This document shows positions 1-7,972 of a stretch of 25,847 nucleotides of DNA, one piece after another. The DNA lies in the NCBI GenBank assembly GCA_964493125.1, contig CAZBMS010000022.1:1-25847 (forward strand), written 5' to 3'. The stretch is from QGNO01 sp964493125. Lineage in GTDB: Bacteria > Chloroflexota > Dehalococcoidia > Lucifugimonadales > QGNO01. Within the stretch, counting starts at the first letter, position 1, and the number at the start of each line of letters is the position of its first letter. The notes below the pieces were generated by a model. The model was not told the origin of the DNA, ran no database searches, and saw only the letters and a program-made list of their open reading frames with translations. The position numbers were made by a program, and so were the translations under genes.

Positions 1-591
1 ATAGACATTCGTGACTATGGCAGCCGAAATGTAGGCGCAGCAAATGTAACCCAGCACGTCGGAAGGTTACACGGAGTATTTGTAGGCGGATTCGACATTT
101 TGGTCAAGGGTGTTGGCCCAGTACTGGTAGCGAGACTTGTAGGACTTGAGCTTGATGGTCAGACACTCGTGGGACTTGCGGCAGTAATAGGGCATAACTG
201 GTCAATCTATCTACGATTCAGCGGGGGTCGTGGATTAACGGTTGTTCTTGGGTCGTTACTAGCAGTGGCATTTAAGGAAGGAGCGATCTTTTTCTTGGTC
301 GGATTCTTGGGCTGGGCGCTTTTTCGTAACGCTGGTTTGTGGACGGGGATATCGGCGTTGCTTTTACCAGCGTGGGCGATAATATTTGGGGAACCAACGA
401 CCATAATACTCTATACAGTTGTCTTATTGGGTATTTTGATAGTGAAGAGATTGTTATCTAACCCAGAGGATGAAAGCCTAAAAGTTAACCTCAAGGAAAA
501 GTTGATGGCGAGGTTGTTGTACGATCGAGACACGATGGGCAAAGGGGATTGGGTTACTCGCGGACCGCATCGCAGTGAGAGGCGGAATTAG
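1..591 (+). CDS. plsY: PlsY-like glycerol-3-phosphate acyltransferase, 5' truncated
   Basis: The reading frame is open from base 1, so the true start lies before the window. PlsY is an inner-membrane enzyme that transfers an acyl group from acyl-phosphate to sn-glycerol-3-phosphate, the first acylation of phospholipid synthesis. Seen: a motif-1-like stretch DIRDYGSRNVGAAN in the first codons, then FDILVKGVGP, a second motif FSGGRGLTVVLG near base 220, and several hydrophobic membrane segments. The family normally has GSGN in motif 1 and GGKG in motif 2; here the G of GSGN is R and the K of GGKG is R. A charged tail of about 45 residues follows the last membrane segment. The stop is only 3 bases before the next gene, so the two are probably cotranscribed. 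A PlsY paralogue with altered activity is possible; family membership is confident. Confidence 0.85.
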   Translation: MDIRDYGSRNVGAANVTQHVGRLHGVFVGGFDILVKGVGPVLVARLVGLELDGQTLVGLAAVIGHNWSIYLRFSGGRGLTVVLGSLLAVAFKEGAIFFLVGFLGWALFRNAGLWTGISALLLPAWAIIFGEPTTIILYTVVLLGILIVKRLLSNPEDESLKVNLKEKLMARLLYDRDTMGKGDWVTRGPHRSERRN

Positions 592-594
592 GAA

Positions 595-1077
595 TTGGCA
601 GATCAATGTTACCGCCATACCCAAGTTGAAACTAACCTGTCTTGTGGTCGTTGCGGCAAGGCGATTTGCATAAACTGTGTAGTTCAACACCCAGTCGGCA
701 TTAGATGCCCGGATTGTGGCAAGCCGACGGTAATTCCTATGTGGGAGATCGGCGCAGGCGCTTATTTTAGAGCGACATCAGCCGCGCTCCTGCTATCTAT
801 CGCGAGTCTCGTCTTGATTTCATGGATCCTTTGGTATATTGGCGGTGCTTTGGGGTATTACATAAGTGTTAGTGTGATGGTAGGACTTGGGTTCTTGGTT
901 GGTAGGGCTGTTCATTGGTCGACAGGGGGAAAGCGAGGGCGCAAGTTGCAGTGGGTCGCTGGCACAGCCACAGTAGCGACGGGAATAATTGTTGCGGTTA
1001 TCACTGGGATTAACTTGTCAGTTTTGGTGGCAACAGCCTTGGCCACGTTTTTGGCTGTCAGATCACTCGAAATTTAA
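595..1077 (+). CDS. B-box-type zinc-finger membrane protein
   Basis: A 160-residue protein with two parts. Residues 5-42 carry paired Cys/His ligands (C5, H8, C17, C20, C25, C28, H32, C38, C41) in the spacing of the B-box-like zinc finger found at the N terminus of many bacterial rhomboid-family proteins. Residues about 58-158 form three or four hydrophobic helices with a basic loop (GGKRGRK) between the second and third. No rhomboid GxSG serine motif or catalytic His is visible, so it is not a rhomboid protease. The TTG start at 595 is chosen because it sits just before the first zinc ligand and 3 bases after the upstream stop; a ribosome site is weak (gagaggcgg upstream). Function unknown: possibly a membrane adaptor. 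The zinc-finger call is strong; any role is inference. Confidence 0.75.
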   Translation: MADQCYRHTQVETNLSCGRCGKAICINCVVQHPVGIRCPDCGKPTVIPMWEIGAGAYFRATSAALLLSIASLVLISWILWYIGGALGYYISVSVMVGLGFLVGRAVHWSTGGKRGRKLQWVAGTATVATGIIVAVITGINLSVLVATALATFLAVRSLEI

Positions 1078-1079
1078 GT

Positions 1080-1108
1080 TTGTTTTTTCATGATTTAGCT
1101 TCTATACT
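1080..1108 (+). promoter_or_regulatory. Candidate sigma-70 promoter for the MFS gene
   Basis: TTGTTT (1080-1085) and TATACT (1103-1108) are 17 bases apart, directly after the stop of the zinc-finger gene and 32 bases before the MFS ATG. Prediction by eye only. Confidence 0.4.
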
Positions 1109-1140
1109 CACGACACTTTAATAGGCGGAAAATACCGACC

Positions 1141-2235
1141 ATGGAGCCAGACGACACCACAGCAAAAGAACGGGACAGCGGGGTATTGCTAACGACCGCC
1201 GTTGTTTTTGGGCACGCGATTAAACATATCTACATAGCTGGGTTTCAAACGATTATATTCCCAGAAATGAAGATTGCACTGGGATTAAGCAACGTCTCCT
1301 TTGGGGCGCTTGCGACCGCACGACAGGCAACAAGCGGAATTACAACTTTAGGCGCAGGATATTTAGGAGATCGATTCAGTGGGCAGGCAAGCCTACTCTT
1401 GGCAATTTCCTTAGGTCTTATGGGCGTTTCCTATTTCCTGGTTGGTACGGCTCCCAACTATCTCTGGCTCTTCCTTGCCATGTTGGTAGTTGGGTTGGGT
1501 CCCTCAATTTACCATCCGCCTGCCCTTGGGGCATTAAGCAGGAGATTTCCTGATCGCAGAGGCCTGATGATCTCCTTGCATGGGATGGGCGGTAGCATAG
1601 GAGAGGCTTTGGGGCCACTCATAACCGCTGTTGCGGTGACGTACCTACTGTGGGACGGGTCGTTACGATGGAGCTTGATACCAGCCTTAGTGACAGCAGG
1701 TGTCGTGTGGATACTGATGAGCAGGTCAGCTAGGGTCGCAGGTGGCGCGGCATCATTCGCTGAGTATTTTGGATCACTAGGAGGCCTTTTCAGGAATCGT
1801 GAACTAGTNNNNNNNNNNNNNNNNNNNNNNNNNNNNNNNNNNNNNNNNNNNNNNNNNNNNNNNNNNNNNNNNNNNNNNNNNNNNNNNNNNNNNNNNNNNN
1901 NNNNNNNNTTTCTGTTAGCTCTGTACCTCGTTGAGCCAGGACCCTTGATGGTGCTAGCGATAGTGGGAATGGGGGCATTTCTCTATTCCATGCAGGCACT
2001 GTTTTTAGCTGCAGCCTCGGATTTGGGCGGAGCTGATATGCAGGCAACCATATCGTCAATGACGTATGCGATGACATTTATAGCCGCGACTATATCGCCA
2101 ATTACAGCAGGCTTCATTGCAGATACTTTTCAGGTAAAGGCCGTTTTCTTGTATGGAGCGGGACTGCTTCTCGTTTCTGCAGTTCTTTATGCTTTACATA
2201 GGTCAGCTGGCGCCGAAAGCTCTGGCCGCGGCTAA
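1141..2235 (+). CDS. MFS transporter, Fsr (fosmidomycin-resistance)-like, interrupted by an assembly gap
   Basis: Twelve-helix major facilitator proteins move small solutes across the inner membrane. The N-terminal half (residues 1-222) has six hydrophobic segments, a first-helix GHAIKHIY stretch, the loop 2-3 signature GYLGDRFS, and the segment GPSIYHPPALGALSRRFPD, which resembles the Fsr-type subfamily. The gap replaces residues about 223-256. After it come only the end of one helix and three complete helices, so roughly TM7 to most of TM9 is missing; the real gap is probably longer than 100 bases. The downstream frame still matches, so the true gap length is probably 1 modulo 3, like 100. 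Substrate unknown: efflux of a drug-like compound or uptake of an organic acid are both possible. It faces the next MFS gene with 22 bases between the stops. Confidence 0.8.
   Translation: MEPDDTTAKERDSGVLLTTAVVFGHAIKHIYIAGFQTIIFPEMKIALGLSNVSFGALATARQATSGITTLGAGYLGDRFSGQASLLLAISLGLMGVSYFLVGTAPNYLWLFLAMLVVGLGPSIYHPPALGALSRRFPDRRGLMISLHGMGGSIGEALGPLITAVAVTYLLWDGSLRWSLIPALVTAGVVWILMSRSARVAGGAASFAEYFGSLGGLFRNRELXXXXXXXXXXXXXXXXXXXXXXXXXXXXXXXXXXFLLALYLVEPGPLMVLAIVGMGAFLYSMQALFLAAASDLGGADMQATISSMTYAMTFIAATISPITAGFIADTFQVKAVFLYGAGLLLVSAVLYALHRSAGAESSGRG
1809..1908. other. Assembly gap (100 N)
   Basis: Exactly 100 N within the MFS gene. A round 100 is the usual scaffolding placeholder for unknown length, so coordinates downstream are nominal. 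Confidence 0.98.
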
Positions 2236-2257
2236 CATAGGCCATCCCTTACGGCAA

Positions 2258-3436
2258 TTAGAGCTTTCGCATTGAGGCGGAACGATAAGACCACGCTGCG
2301 CTTATTGTCAATCCCAAGGAGGCGCTAATTGTTACAGCAATGCCGGCGCCGAATGCCTCGGCGAACCAGCCCAAGGCCAACATTGAAAGGGGCGAGATTC
2401 CTATCGCAGTGTTCGCAAAGCCCATAGCTCTACCACCCAAGTTGTCGTCTACGGAAAGTAGAACTAGGGAAAACGCCATACTGACAAATCCAGACATTCC
2501 GAGACCAGCCAACATCAACGCCCCGACAGAAACTAAATACGAATCTGACAGGGAAAATATGAGCAATCCCAGAAAAGACACTAACGTACCGGTAATAAAA
2601 TAGGTGGAATTCCGAGTTATGCTCCGCCTGGTTGTGATGAAGACAGTAGTCAAAAATGCACCCAATCCCTGAGAGGCAGCAAGGACACCAAGAAGTGCGG
2701 GTCCAACGTTCAGTACTTTGTCTGCGAATACGGGAACAAGAGGTATGTAAGAGTAGTAGAAGAGATTCATTGTAAGGATAATGCCCAAGGTTCCTACTAT
2801 GGCATGATTACTACGTACCGCAGCTAGTCCCTCAAGTATAGGAGGAAGGATTGAGCCTGCCCTTAGGGGAACCTTTTTGTGAGGGCGGGCAGGGATAGTT
2901 AGCAATGCGATAAGCGCTCCAGAGTAAAGGGCAATCATGAAGAGATAAGGGGAAGCTGCATCGGCACTATTTCCCAAAGGGAAAACGTCAATAAGCCACC
3001 CCGCGAAGAACGGTCCTAGGCTTCCTGCGGCCATCATGCTCATTCCCTCAAGTGCGTTTGCATAGGAGATGTGATTTCGACCCACAATGTCTAAGGCGAA
3101 ATTACGCCGGGTGGCCATGTCTAGAGTATGCGGTATTCCATATAAAGCGCTTAGCACTATTATGTGCCAGCCTTCGGCCAAACCTGTGTAGACCAAGACG
3201 GCAGTTATTCCGAGTACCAACAGATCAAAAACATGAGAAAATATCAGGACTGATCTCCGATCAAAAGCATCCGCTACTAAACCACTGAGGACGCCGCCTA
3301 ATAGCATGGAGGAAAAGAAAGCCACGCCAACGAGCTGAGTTTGAAAAGTGGAATCTGTTAACTGAAGAACTAGATATCCAGATGCGACCATCCATGCCCA
3401 TCGACCAGTATGCCAGGCCCAGCTTGTCGCCCAGAG
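2258..3436 (-). CDS. MFS transporter (MFS_3/EntS-like), N terminus lost in gap
   Basis: The first in-window ATG is at 3391, but the frame stays open upstream to the gap edge and reads LWATSWAWHTGRWAWMV, which resembles the first helix of MFS_3-type exporters (LW..Q..S..G.W). The true start is therefore inside the gap, probably 10-25 codons further. Seen downstream: about eleven hydrophobic segments and the loop 2-3 signature GLVADAFDRRSVLI. Family members include enterobactin exporter EntS and macrolide exporters; the substrate here cannot be told. The gene is convergent with the upstream MFS gene and divergent from recF, so a divergent promoter region was probably lost in the gap. The two MFS genes belong to different subfamilies and are not an obvious tandem duplication. 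Confidence 0.8.
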   Translation of the reverse strand, partial: LWATSWAWHTGRWAWMVASGYLVLQLTDSTFQTQLVGVAFFSSMLLGGVLSGLVADAFDRRSVLIFSHVFDLLVLGITAVLVYTGLAEGWHIIVLSALYGIPHTLDMATRRNFALDIVGRNHISYANALEGMSMMAAGSLGPFFAGWLIDVFPLGNSADAASPYLFMIALYSGALIALLTIPARPHKKVPLRAGSILPPILEGLAAVRSNHAIVGTLGIILTMNLFYYSYIPLVPVFADKVLNVGPALLGVLAASQGLGAFLTTVFITTRRSITRNSTYFITGTLVSFLGLLIFSLSDSYLVSVGALMLAGLGMSGFVSMAFSLVLLSVDDNLGGRAMGFANTAIGISPLSMLALGWFAEAFGAGIAVTISASLGLTISAAWSYRSASMRKL

Positions 3437-3438
3437 CG

Positions 3439-3538
3439 NNNNNNNNNNNNNNNNNNNNNNNNNNNNNNNNNNNNNNNNNNNNNNNNNNNNNNNNNNNNNN
3501 NNNNNNNNNNNNNNNNNNNNNNNNNNNNNNNNNNNNNN
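3439..3538. other. Assembly gap (100 N)
   Basis: Exactly 100 N between the N terminus of the minus-strand MFS gene and recF. It hides that gene's start and the promoter of recF. Confidence 0.98.
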
Positions 3539-3573
3539 AAAATAGCTGACACGAACCCACAGAGAGGAACGAA

Positions 3574-4734
3574 TTGTATCTTTCGAAGCTAAGGCTGATG
3601 AATTTCCGGAATTTTTCTGACCTTAAGCTAGACTTGCGAAGCGGTTTAAATTTCCTTATTGGCGAAAACGGACAGGGAAAAACTAACTTGCTTGAGGCAA
3701 TTTACTTGTTGGCAATTTCCAAATCGTATCGCTCAAACGCAGAACGTGAGTTAGTTGCTAGGGATCGCCTTGATGACGAAACAACCCCCGAAACACATAA
3801 TGGAGTTGAGGCTATAGTAGATGGAGAAATCGAACGACGCAAAGATAGGGTTAGGGCAATAGTTGGGATTCGACTTGATTATAGAGAAGAAACGGGAGGG
3901 AGCTTAGTAAGGAAACAGATCAGAGTAAATGGAGCCCGAGCAACTGCTAGTGGATTGGTTGGGTGGGTGAAGGCAGTGCTTTTTACTGCTGATGACATAG
4001 GCTTGGTGCATGGATCACCCGCGATCCGGAGGCGATTTATCGACATACTGATATCTCAGCAGGATCGCGATTATCTCAGGACCCTCCAGAGGTATCAGAA
4101 GGTGGTTTCCAACAGGAATCACCTTCTTCGGTCAATGCGAGATCATGGCTCATCAAGGGTCGAGATGGAGTTTTGGGACAATGAGCTACTAAAAGAAGGA
4201 AAGATAATTATTGAGCGCAGGCTTAACGTAATATCTCGACTTGTTCCTCTAGCCATAGGAGCCCACGCGGATCTCTGCGATGGCGAGACTCTTTCAATGG
4301 CATATTCCCCGTGCGTGGAGACTAATTCATTTGAGGAGGCGCTGAGTAAAAGTAAGGCAGAAGATTTGCGTGCTGGAATCACCATGGTTGGCCCCCACAG
4401 GGACGACCTAGAAGTATGGCTAAATGGAATGCCGGCTAGCCAGTTCTCGTCTAGAGGACAGGCTAGGACGATAGCTCTCAGCATGAGATTAGCCGAGGCA
4501 GCCTTTCTAAAACAAAACAGTGGCGAAGAGCCGATTGTCCTGCTTGACGATGTTTTGTCAGAACTTGATACAAGAAGAAGGCACCAGATACTAAATGTGG
4601 CCTCTAGTTATCAACAGGCGTTTGTCACCACAGCCGAACCGGCCCTTATAATGGATTCGCCTGTAAGGGCTAGCGACCAACTATCCGTAAATGGCGGGGA
4701 CGTCGCGGCATACGGGCAGGCAGCCAAGGAATAA
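3574..4734 (+). CDS. recF: DNA replication and repair protein RecF
   Basis: RecF is a cytoplasmic SMC/Rad50-like ATPase that, with RecO and RecR, loads RecA at single-strand gaps. Seen: N-terminal MYLSKLRLMNFRNF, Walker A GENGQGKT at residues 30-37, ABC signature SSRGQ at about 292-296, Walker B IVLLDD at 321-326, and ELD at 330-332. Length (386) is close to the usual 360-390. TTG at 3574 is chosen: AGAGAGGA (3561-3568) lies five bases before it and the protein aligns from its first residue with the family N terminus. Tandem stops TAA TAG end it. In many bacteria recF lies between dnaN and gyrB near the origin; here a transporter lies upstream and a sirtuin downstream, so the ancestral cluster is broken up. 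Confidence 0.95.
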   Translation: MYLSKLRLMNFRNFSDLKLDLRSGLNFLIGENGQGKTNLLEAIYLLAISKSYRSNAERELVARDRLDDETTPETHNGVEAIVDGEIERRKDRVRAIVGIRLDYREETGGSLVRKQIRVNGARATASGLVGWVKAVLFTADDIGLVHGSPAIRRRFIDILISQQDRDYLRTLQRYQKVVSNRNHLLRSMRDHGSSRVEMEFWDNELLKEGKIIIERRLNVISRLVPLAIGAHADLCDGETLSMAYSPCVETNSFEEALSKSKAEDLRAGITMVGPHRDDLEVWLNGMPASQFSSRGQARTIALSMRLAEAAFLKQNSGEEPIVLLDDVLSELDTRRRHQILNVASSYQQAFVTTAEPALIMDSPVRASDQLSVNGGDVAAYGQAAKE

Positions 4735-4782
4735 TAGCGATTCAGGGATGTGAGAAATTAGTGACGGATCGGAGGAAGGCGA

Positions 4783-5577
4783 ATGGCAATAGGCCAGGCT
4801 ATTGAGCGTGCTGCGGAGCTGATCAAGAGATCAAGGTACGCTATAGCCGTAACCGGAGCTGGAATGAGTGCTGAAAGTGGGATCCCTACCTATAGAGGGA
4901 AAGGGGGTCTTTGGACTTCTTTGGGAGAACCAGATCCTCGAAGCTATGACACATTCTTGGCGGATCCGAAGGCTTGGTGGGAAAAGTCTATGCGCCCCAA
5001 TGAAGCCGACGAACCGGAGGCTAGGAGGAGATTCAGGAGAGCTTTAGAAACAGGGAAGCCGAATGCAGGCCACTATGCCTTAGCACATCTGGAACATGTC
5101 GGACTCATAAGACATACTATTACTCAGAATGTTGATGGATTGCACCGAATAGCCGGTAGCAGGAAGCTTTCAGAGATACACGGCAACAGGTTGCTGCTTC
5201 GCTGCATGGACTGCTCTTTGAGGCTACCGAGGGCTGAATTTCGAGTAAGGAAAATGCCTCCTCTGTGCCCTGAATGCGGGGGAATCATAAAGGGCGATGG
5301 GGTGATGTTTGGTGAGCCAATACCGCGGGATGTACTTTCTAGGTGTGTTGAAGAAACAATAAAGGCCGACTGTGTTCTCGTCCTCGGGACTTCCGGAACA
5401 GTTTATCCAGCGGCAGGATTCCCCCTTCAGGCGAAGGATCGGGGGGCATATCTGATAGAGATTAATTTAAATACGACGCCGCTTTCTCATATAGCAGACA
5501 TATCTCTTGTGCTGCCAACGGGCGAAGCGCTTCCACAGATAGCCGCTAGGATTTTGAAGGACTTACCGGTTGATTAA
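4783..5577 (+). CDS. cobB: Sir2-family NAD-dependent protein deacylase (sirtuin)
   Basis: Sirtuins remove acyl groups from lysine using NAD+, giving nicotinamide and O-acyl-ADP-ribose; in bacteria they reset enzymes such as acetyl-CoA synthetase. Seen: GAGMSAESGIPTYR at residues 25-38 (NAD loop), TQNVD at 114-118, catalytic His 133 in IHGN, four zinc Cys at 141, 144, 162 and 165, and FGEPIP from 176. All hallmark residues are present, so it should be active. Length 264 is typical. The ATG follows GGAGGA (4771-4776) by six bases. It lies 48 bases after recF with no evident promoter between, so cotranscription is likely. The class III Tyr-x-x-Arg acyl pocket is not obvious in the WWEKSMRP region, so plain deacetylation is the simpler guess. 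Exact substrate unknown. Confidence 0.93.
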   Translation: MAIGQAIERAAELIKRSRYAIAVTGAGMSAESGIPTYRGKGGLWTSLGEPDPRSYDTFLADPKAWWEKSMRPNEADEPEARRRFRRALETGKPNAGHYALAHLEHVGLIRHTITQNVDGLHRIAGSRKLSEIHGNRLLLRCMDCSLRLPRAEFRVRKMPPLCPECGGIIKGDGVMFGEPIPRDVLSRCVEETIKADCVLVLGTSGTVYPAAGFPLQAKDRGAYLIEINLNTTPLSHIADISLVLPTGEALPQIAARILKDLPVD

Positions 5578-5593
5578 TTAGTTCTATGGAGGA

Positions 5594-5623
5594 TTGACAC
5601 GTCAAAGTGGCTGGAGCTAGAAT
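5594..5623 (+). promoter_or_regulatory. Candidate sigma-70 promoter for trkH-trkA
   Basis: TTGACA (5594-5599, full consensus) and TAGAAT (5618-5623) with an 18-base spacer, 17 bases after the sirtuin stop. Transcription would begin near 5630, leaving a leader of about 130 bases before trkH. Confidence 0.6.
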
Positions 5624-5686
5624 TCGCCGGCAACTTGAGAGGGCGGTAATGGAGAATAATTAAAAGCCATGGATTATAAACGGGAG

Positions 5687-5760
5687 CTCCTCACAATTAG
5701 TAAGGGTAGGTTGATGAAGGGCTTTGAACTAACGCCAAGAAAGGCGAGGAGATAGAAGGA
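5687..5760 (+). promoter_or_regulatory. Structured 5' leader of trkH
   Basis: CTCCTC (5687-5692) is complementary to GAGGAG (5746-5751), and CGCC (5733-5736) can pair with GGCG (5743-5746). The two pairings share base 5746 and lie just before the Shine-Dalgarno AGAAGGA (5754-5760). Alternative folds could expose or hide the ribosome site. No known riboswitch consensus was recognised. Confidence 0.35.
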
Positions 5761-5762
5761 TA

Positions 5763-7196
5763 TTGGTGCAGTCTGGTTCTACAAGCGGAAGTGAACAGAC
5801 TTCAGCCGAAGGGGAAGTGAGGAGGCAAGATCTGCAGCCTGTGCATATTCCCCTCGAGGCCCCTAGAAGGCCCGGGCGTCGGTTCGAATCGCCCCTAATA
5901 TTGATGTACGGCTTTGGAAGCCTCATCGCTATTGGGACCATTTTGCTGTGGTTGCCCTTTTTCAACGTAAAGGGTGAATTCACCCCATTCTTGGATGCGC
6001 TTTTCACAGCAACGTCGGCAGCAACTGTTACTGGCTTAGTTACGCTCGACACGGCCACTTACTGGAATTTCTCAGGGCAGCTAATCATAGCCTCGTTAAT
6101 CCAGATAGGCGGATTGGGATTCATGAGTACGGCCACCTTTCTTCTTATCATATTCACACAAAGGATAAGTCTCACCAATCAATTATTCATGGGCGATTTT
6201 CTGGGAGCCAGAAATGCCAGCGGCATAGCACGTCTCACGATTCAGGTAGTAGTGTTGACACTAATTATCCAGGTGCTGGCTTTCGGGGTGATATTCTGGC
6301 GATTTATACCGATTTACGATGTTCAAGAAGGTGCTTGGCAGGCAGCCTTTTTAACGATATCAGGATTTAATAATGCTGGGTTCAACATCATACCCGACTC
6401 ATCCAGCCTTGCGATATTCCGTAATGAGATGTGGGTTATCGGCACTGTTACAGCGCTGATCATATTTGGAAGTATAGGCTATTCGGTACTTGTAGAGTCT
6501 TTCAGGTATCGGCGCTTTGGGAAGCTTAGCGTCGACAGCCGCTTAGTTATATTGACCACTATGATTCTTTGGGTGGTCGGGACAACAGTAATGTTCATAT
6601 CTGAATTTAACAACGATGCTACCCTTAAAGGAGCACCAGTCGGAACTCAGATAATTGACTCTTTTGTCCAATCTGTTAGTGGCCGCACGGCAGGTTTTTC
6701 AACAATAGATTTTTCCGAGACGAGACAGCACACTAATTTTTTCTTTACTGGACTCATGTTTATCGGAGGTGCTTCGGGATCTACCGCCGGAGGCATAAAA
6801 GTTAATACCGTGGCGGTTATACTTATTGCGGTAATGGCAACTATTAGGGGCAGGAATCAGCCCGAAGTATTTGGTAGGGAGATTCCATTTGGACAGATTC
6901 AGCGTGCGCTGGCTGTATTGTCGCTAGCAGTGGCAGCGGTGTTTTTTGTGGCATTTCTCCTGGCGATAACAGAGAAATTTCCGTACGAAGATCTGATATT
7001 CGAAACGGTTTCTGCTTTCGGGACTGTTGGCCTGTCTACGGGGATTACCCCCGATTTAACTCCTTGGGGAAGATCAATAATTATTGCAACCATGTTTGTT
7101 GGGCGGATTGGTCCGCTAACTATTGCACTCGCATTGGGCCAGAGGCAGCAACGCGCGGTATACCGTTATTCTCAGGAAAGAGTTAGAATAGGATAA
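5763..7196 (+). CDS. trkH: Potassium uptake channel subunit TrkH/KtrB
   Basis: Membrane pore subunit of Trk/Ktr K+ uptake, gated by the TrkA/KtrA ring encoded next. The family has four membrane-pore-membrane repeats with a Gly in each filter. Seen: filters TVTGL (88-92), NNAGF (203-207), RTAGF (308-312) and GTVGLS (420-425), plus the conserved GGASGSTAGGIK (335-346). About 40 hydrophilic residues precede the first helix. Length 477 is in family range. The listed start is TTG at 5763, but GTG at 5766 is equally credible: AAGGA (5756-5760) lies five bases before GTG and only two before TTG. It has its own promoter and a long leader. trkA follows after 11 bases, and the trkA ribosome site overlaps the trkH stop, so the two subunits are made together. 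Confidence 0.95.
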   Translation: MVQSGSTSGSEQTSAEGEVRRQDLQPVHIPLEAPRRPGRRFESPLILMYGFGSLIAIGTILLWLPFFNVKGEFTPFLDALFTATSAATVTGLVTLDTATYWNFSGQLIIASLIQIGGLGFMSTATFLLIIFTQRISLTNQLFMGDFLGARNASGIARLTIQVVVLTLIIQVLAFGVIFWRFIPIYDVQEGAWQAAFLTISGFNNAGFNIIPDSSSLAIFRNEMWVIGTVTALIIFGSIGYSVLVESFRYRRFGKLSVDSRLVILTTMILWVVGTTVMFISEFNNDATLKGAPVGTQIIDSFVQSVSGRTAGFSTIDFSETRQHTNFFFTGLMFIGGASGSTAGGIKVNTVAVILIAVMATIRGRNQPEVFGREIPFGQIQRALAVLSLAVAAVFFVAFLLAITEKFPYEDLIFETVSAFGTVGLSTGITPDLTPWGRSIIIATMFVGRIGPLTIALALGQRQQRAVYRYSQERVRIG

Positions 7197-7207
7197 GGGG
7201 ATTTCTT

Positions 7208-7909
7208 ATGGGAAACCAAGCAATTGTAATCGGATTAGGGCGCTATGGACAAAGCCTCGCAAAAGAGCTATACACGCTAGGCTTCGATGTGTTGGGCATG
7301 GATATGGACGAGCAAGTCGCCCAAGACTTTTCTGACCAACTCACATACGCGGTTAAGGCGGACGCGACCAGTGAATCAGTGCTAAGAGAGATGGGCGTCC
7401 CGAACTACGATCTAGGAGTCGTGGCGATTGGAACGGATATACAATCAAGCGTCATGGCCACCCTCTTGCTTAAGAGCTTGGGAGTGAAGCACGTAGTTGC
7501 TAGGGCAAACAACGATCTACACGCTAGCACGCTTGAAAAACTTGGAGCTGATCGGGTTGTCTACCCAGAGCAAGAAGCGGGTCATCAGCTAGCGCAAAAT
7601 TTGTTTAACCCTAATGTAAGGGAATATGTAGAGATAACTAAGGATTTTGGAATAAGCGAGTTTAAGCCCCCAGATCACATTATTGGCATTACCCTGGAAG
7701 AAGCTGGTCTAGGTGGCACACGAGACAAATATGGCATAGCAGTCCTAGCCATTAAAAGGGGCAGGGATCCGATTTTATTCCCTGCTAAAGACGAAATAGT
7801 TGAGGCTTCGGATACACTTTTCGTTGCGGGGAAAACTGACCTTCTAGCCAGAGTAACAAGAGGAGAAGCTCCGCCATCAAAGAGCCGCACTGCCTCTAAG
7901 GTAAGCTAG
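7208..7909 (+). CDS. trkA: Trk/Ktr potassium uptake regulatory subunit (RCK domain)
   Basis: Peripheral cytoplasmic protein that forms a nucleotide-binding ring under the TrkH/KtrB pore and gates it. Seen: Rossmann GLGRYG at residues 9-14, an acidic residue (D32) at the end of the second strand as in NAD-binding RCK_N domains, GADRVVYPEQEAG near residue 117 closing RCK_N, and an RCK_C domain from about residue 140 to 220. Length 233 equals the single-RCK KtrA type, not the doubled TrkA of E. coli. ATG at 7208 follows AAGGGGA (7195-7201) by six bases. RCK_C domains of some bacteria bind c-di-AMP; nothing here decides that. The order trkH then trkA is the usual two-gene operon. Confidence 0.94.
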   Translation: MGNQAIVIGLGRYGQSLAKELYTLGFDVLGMDMDEQVAQDFSDQLTYAVKADATSESVLREMGVPNYDLGVVAIGTDIQSSVMATLLLKSLGVKHVVARANNDLHASTLEKLGADRVVYPEQEAGHQLAQNLFNPNVREYVEITKDFGISEFKPPDHIIGITLEEAGLGGTRDKYGIAVLAIKRGRDPILFPAKDEIVEASDTLFVAGKTDLLARVTRGEAPPSKSRTASKVS

Positions 7910-7972
7910 GCATCCAAACAGCCTTGCGAAAAGAGGAGGTAGCCGAGAATTCTTTCAGGCTATAACTTTATA

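Noticed and set aside
1141..3436. Tandem or inverted MFS duplication as the cause of the gaps
   Set aside because: The two proteins differ in signatures (Fsr-like versus MFS_3-like) and share no visible long nucleotide repeat.
4783..5577. SIR2-type antiphage defence gene
   Set aside because: This is a compact classical sirtuin with catalytic His and four zinc Cys; no effector or partner domain or defence neighbours are present.
5624..5762. c-di-AMP (ydaO-type) riboswitch before trkH
   Set aside because: The context is suggestive, but I could not match the conserved ydaO core; kept only as an unclassified structured leader.
5881..5890. GGTTCGAATC, a tRNA T-loop-like sequence
   Set aside because: The flanking bases do not form a T stem, no acceptor or anticodon arm is present, and it lies in trkH codons.
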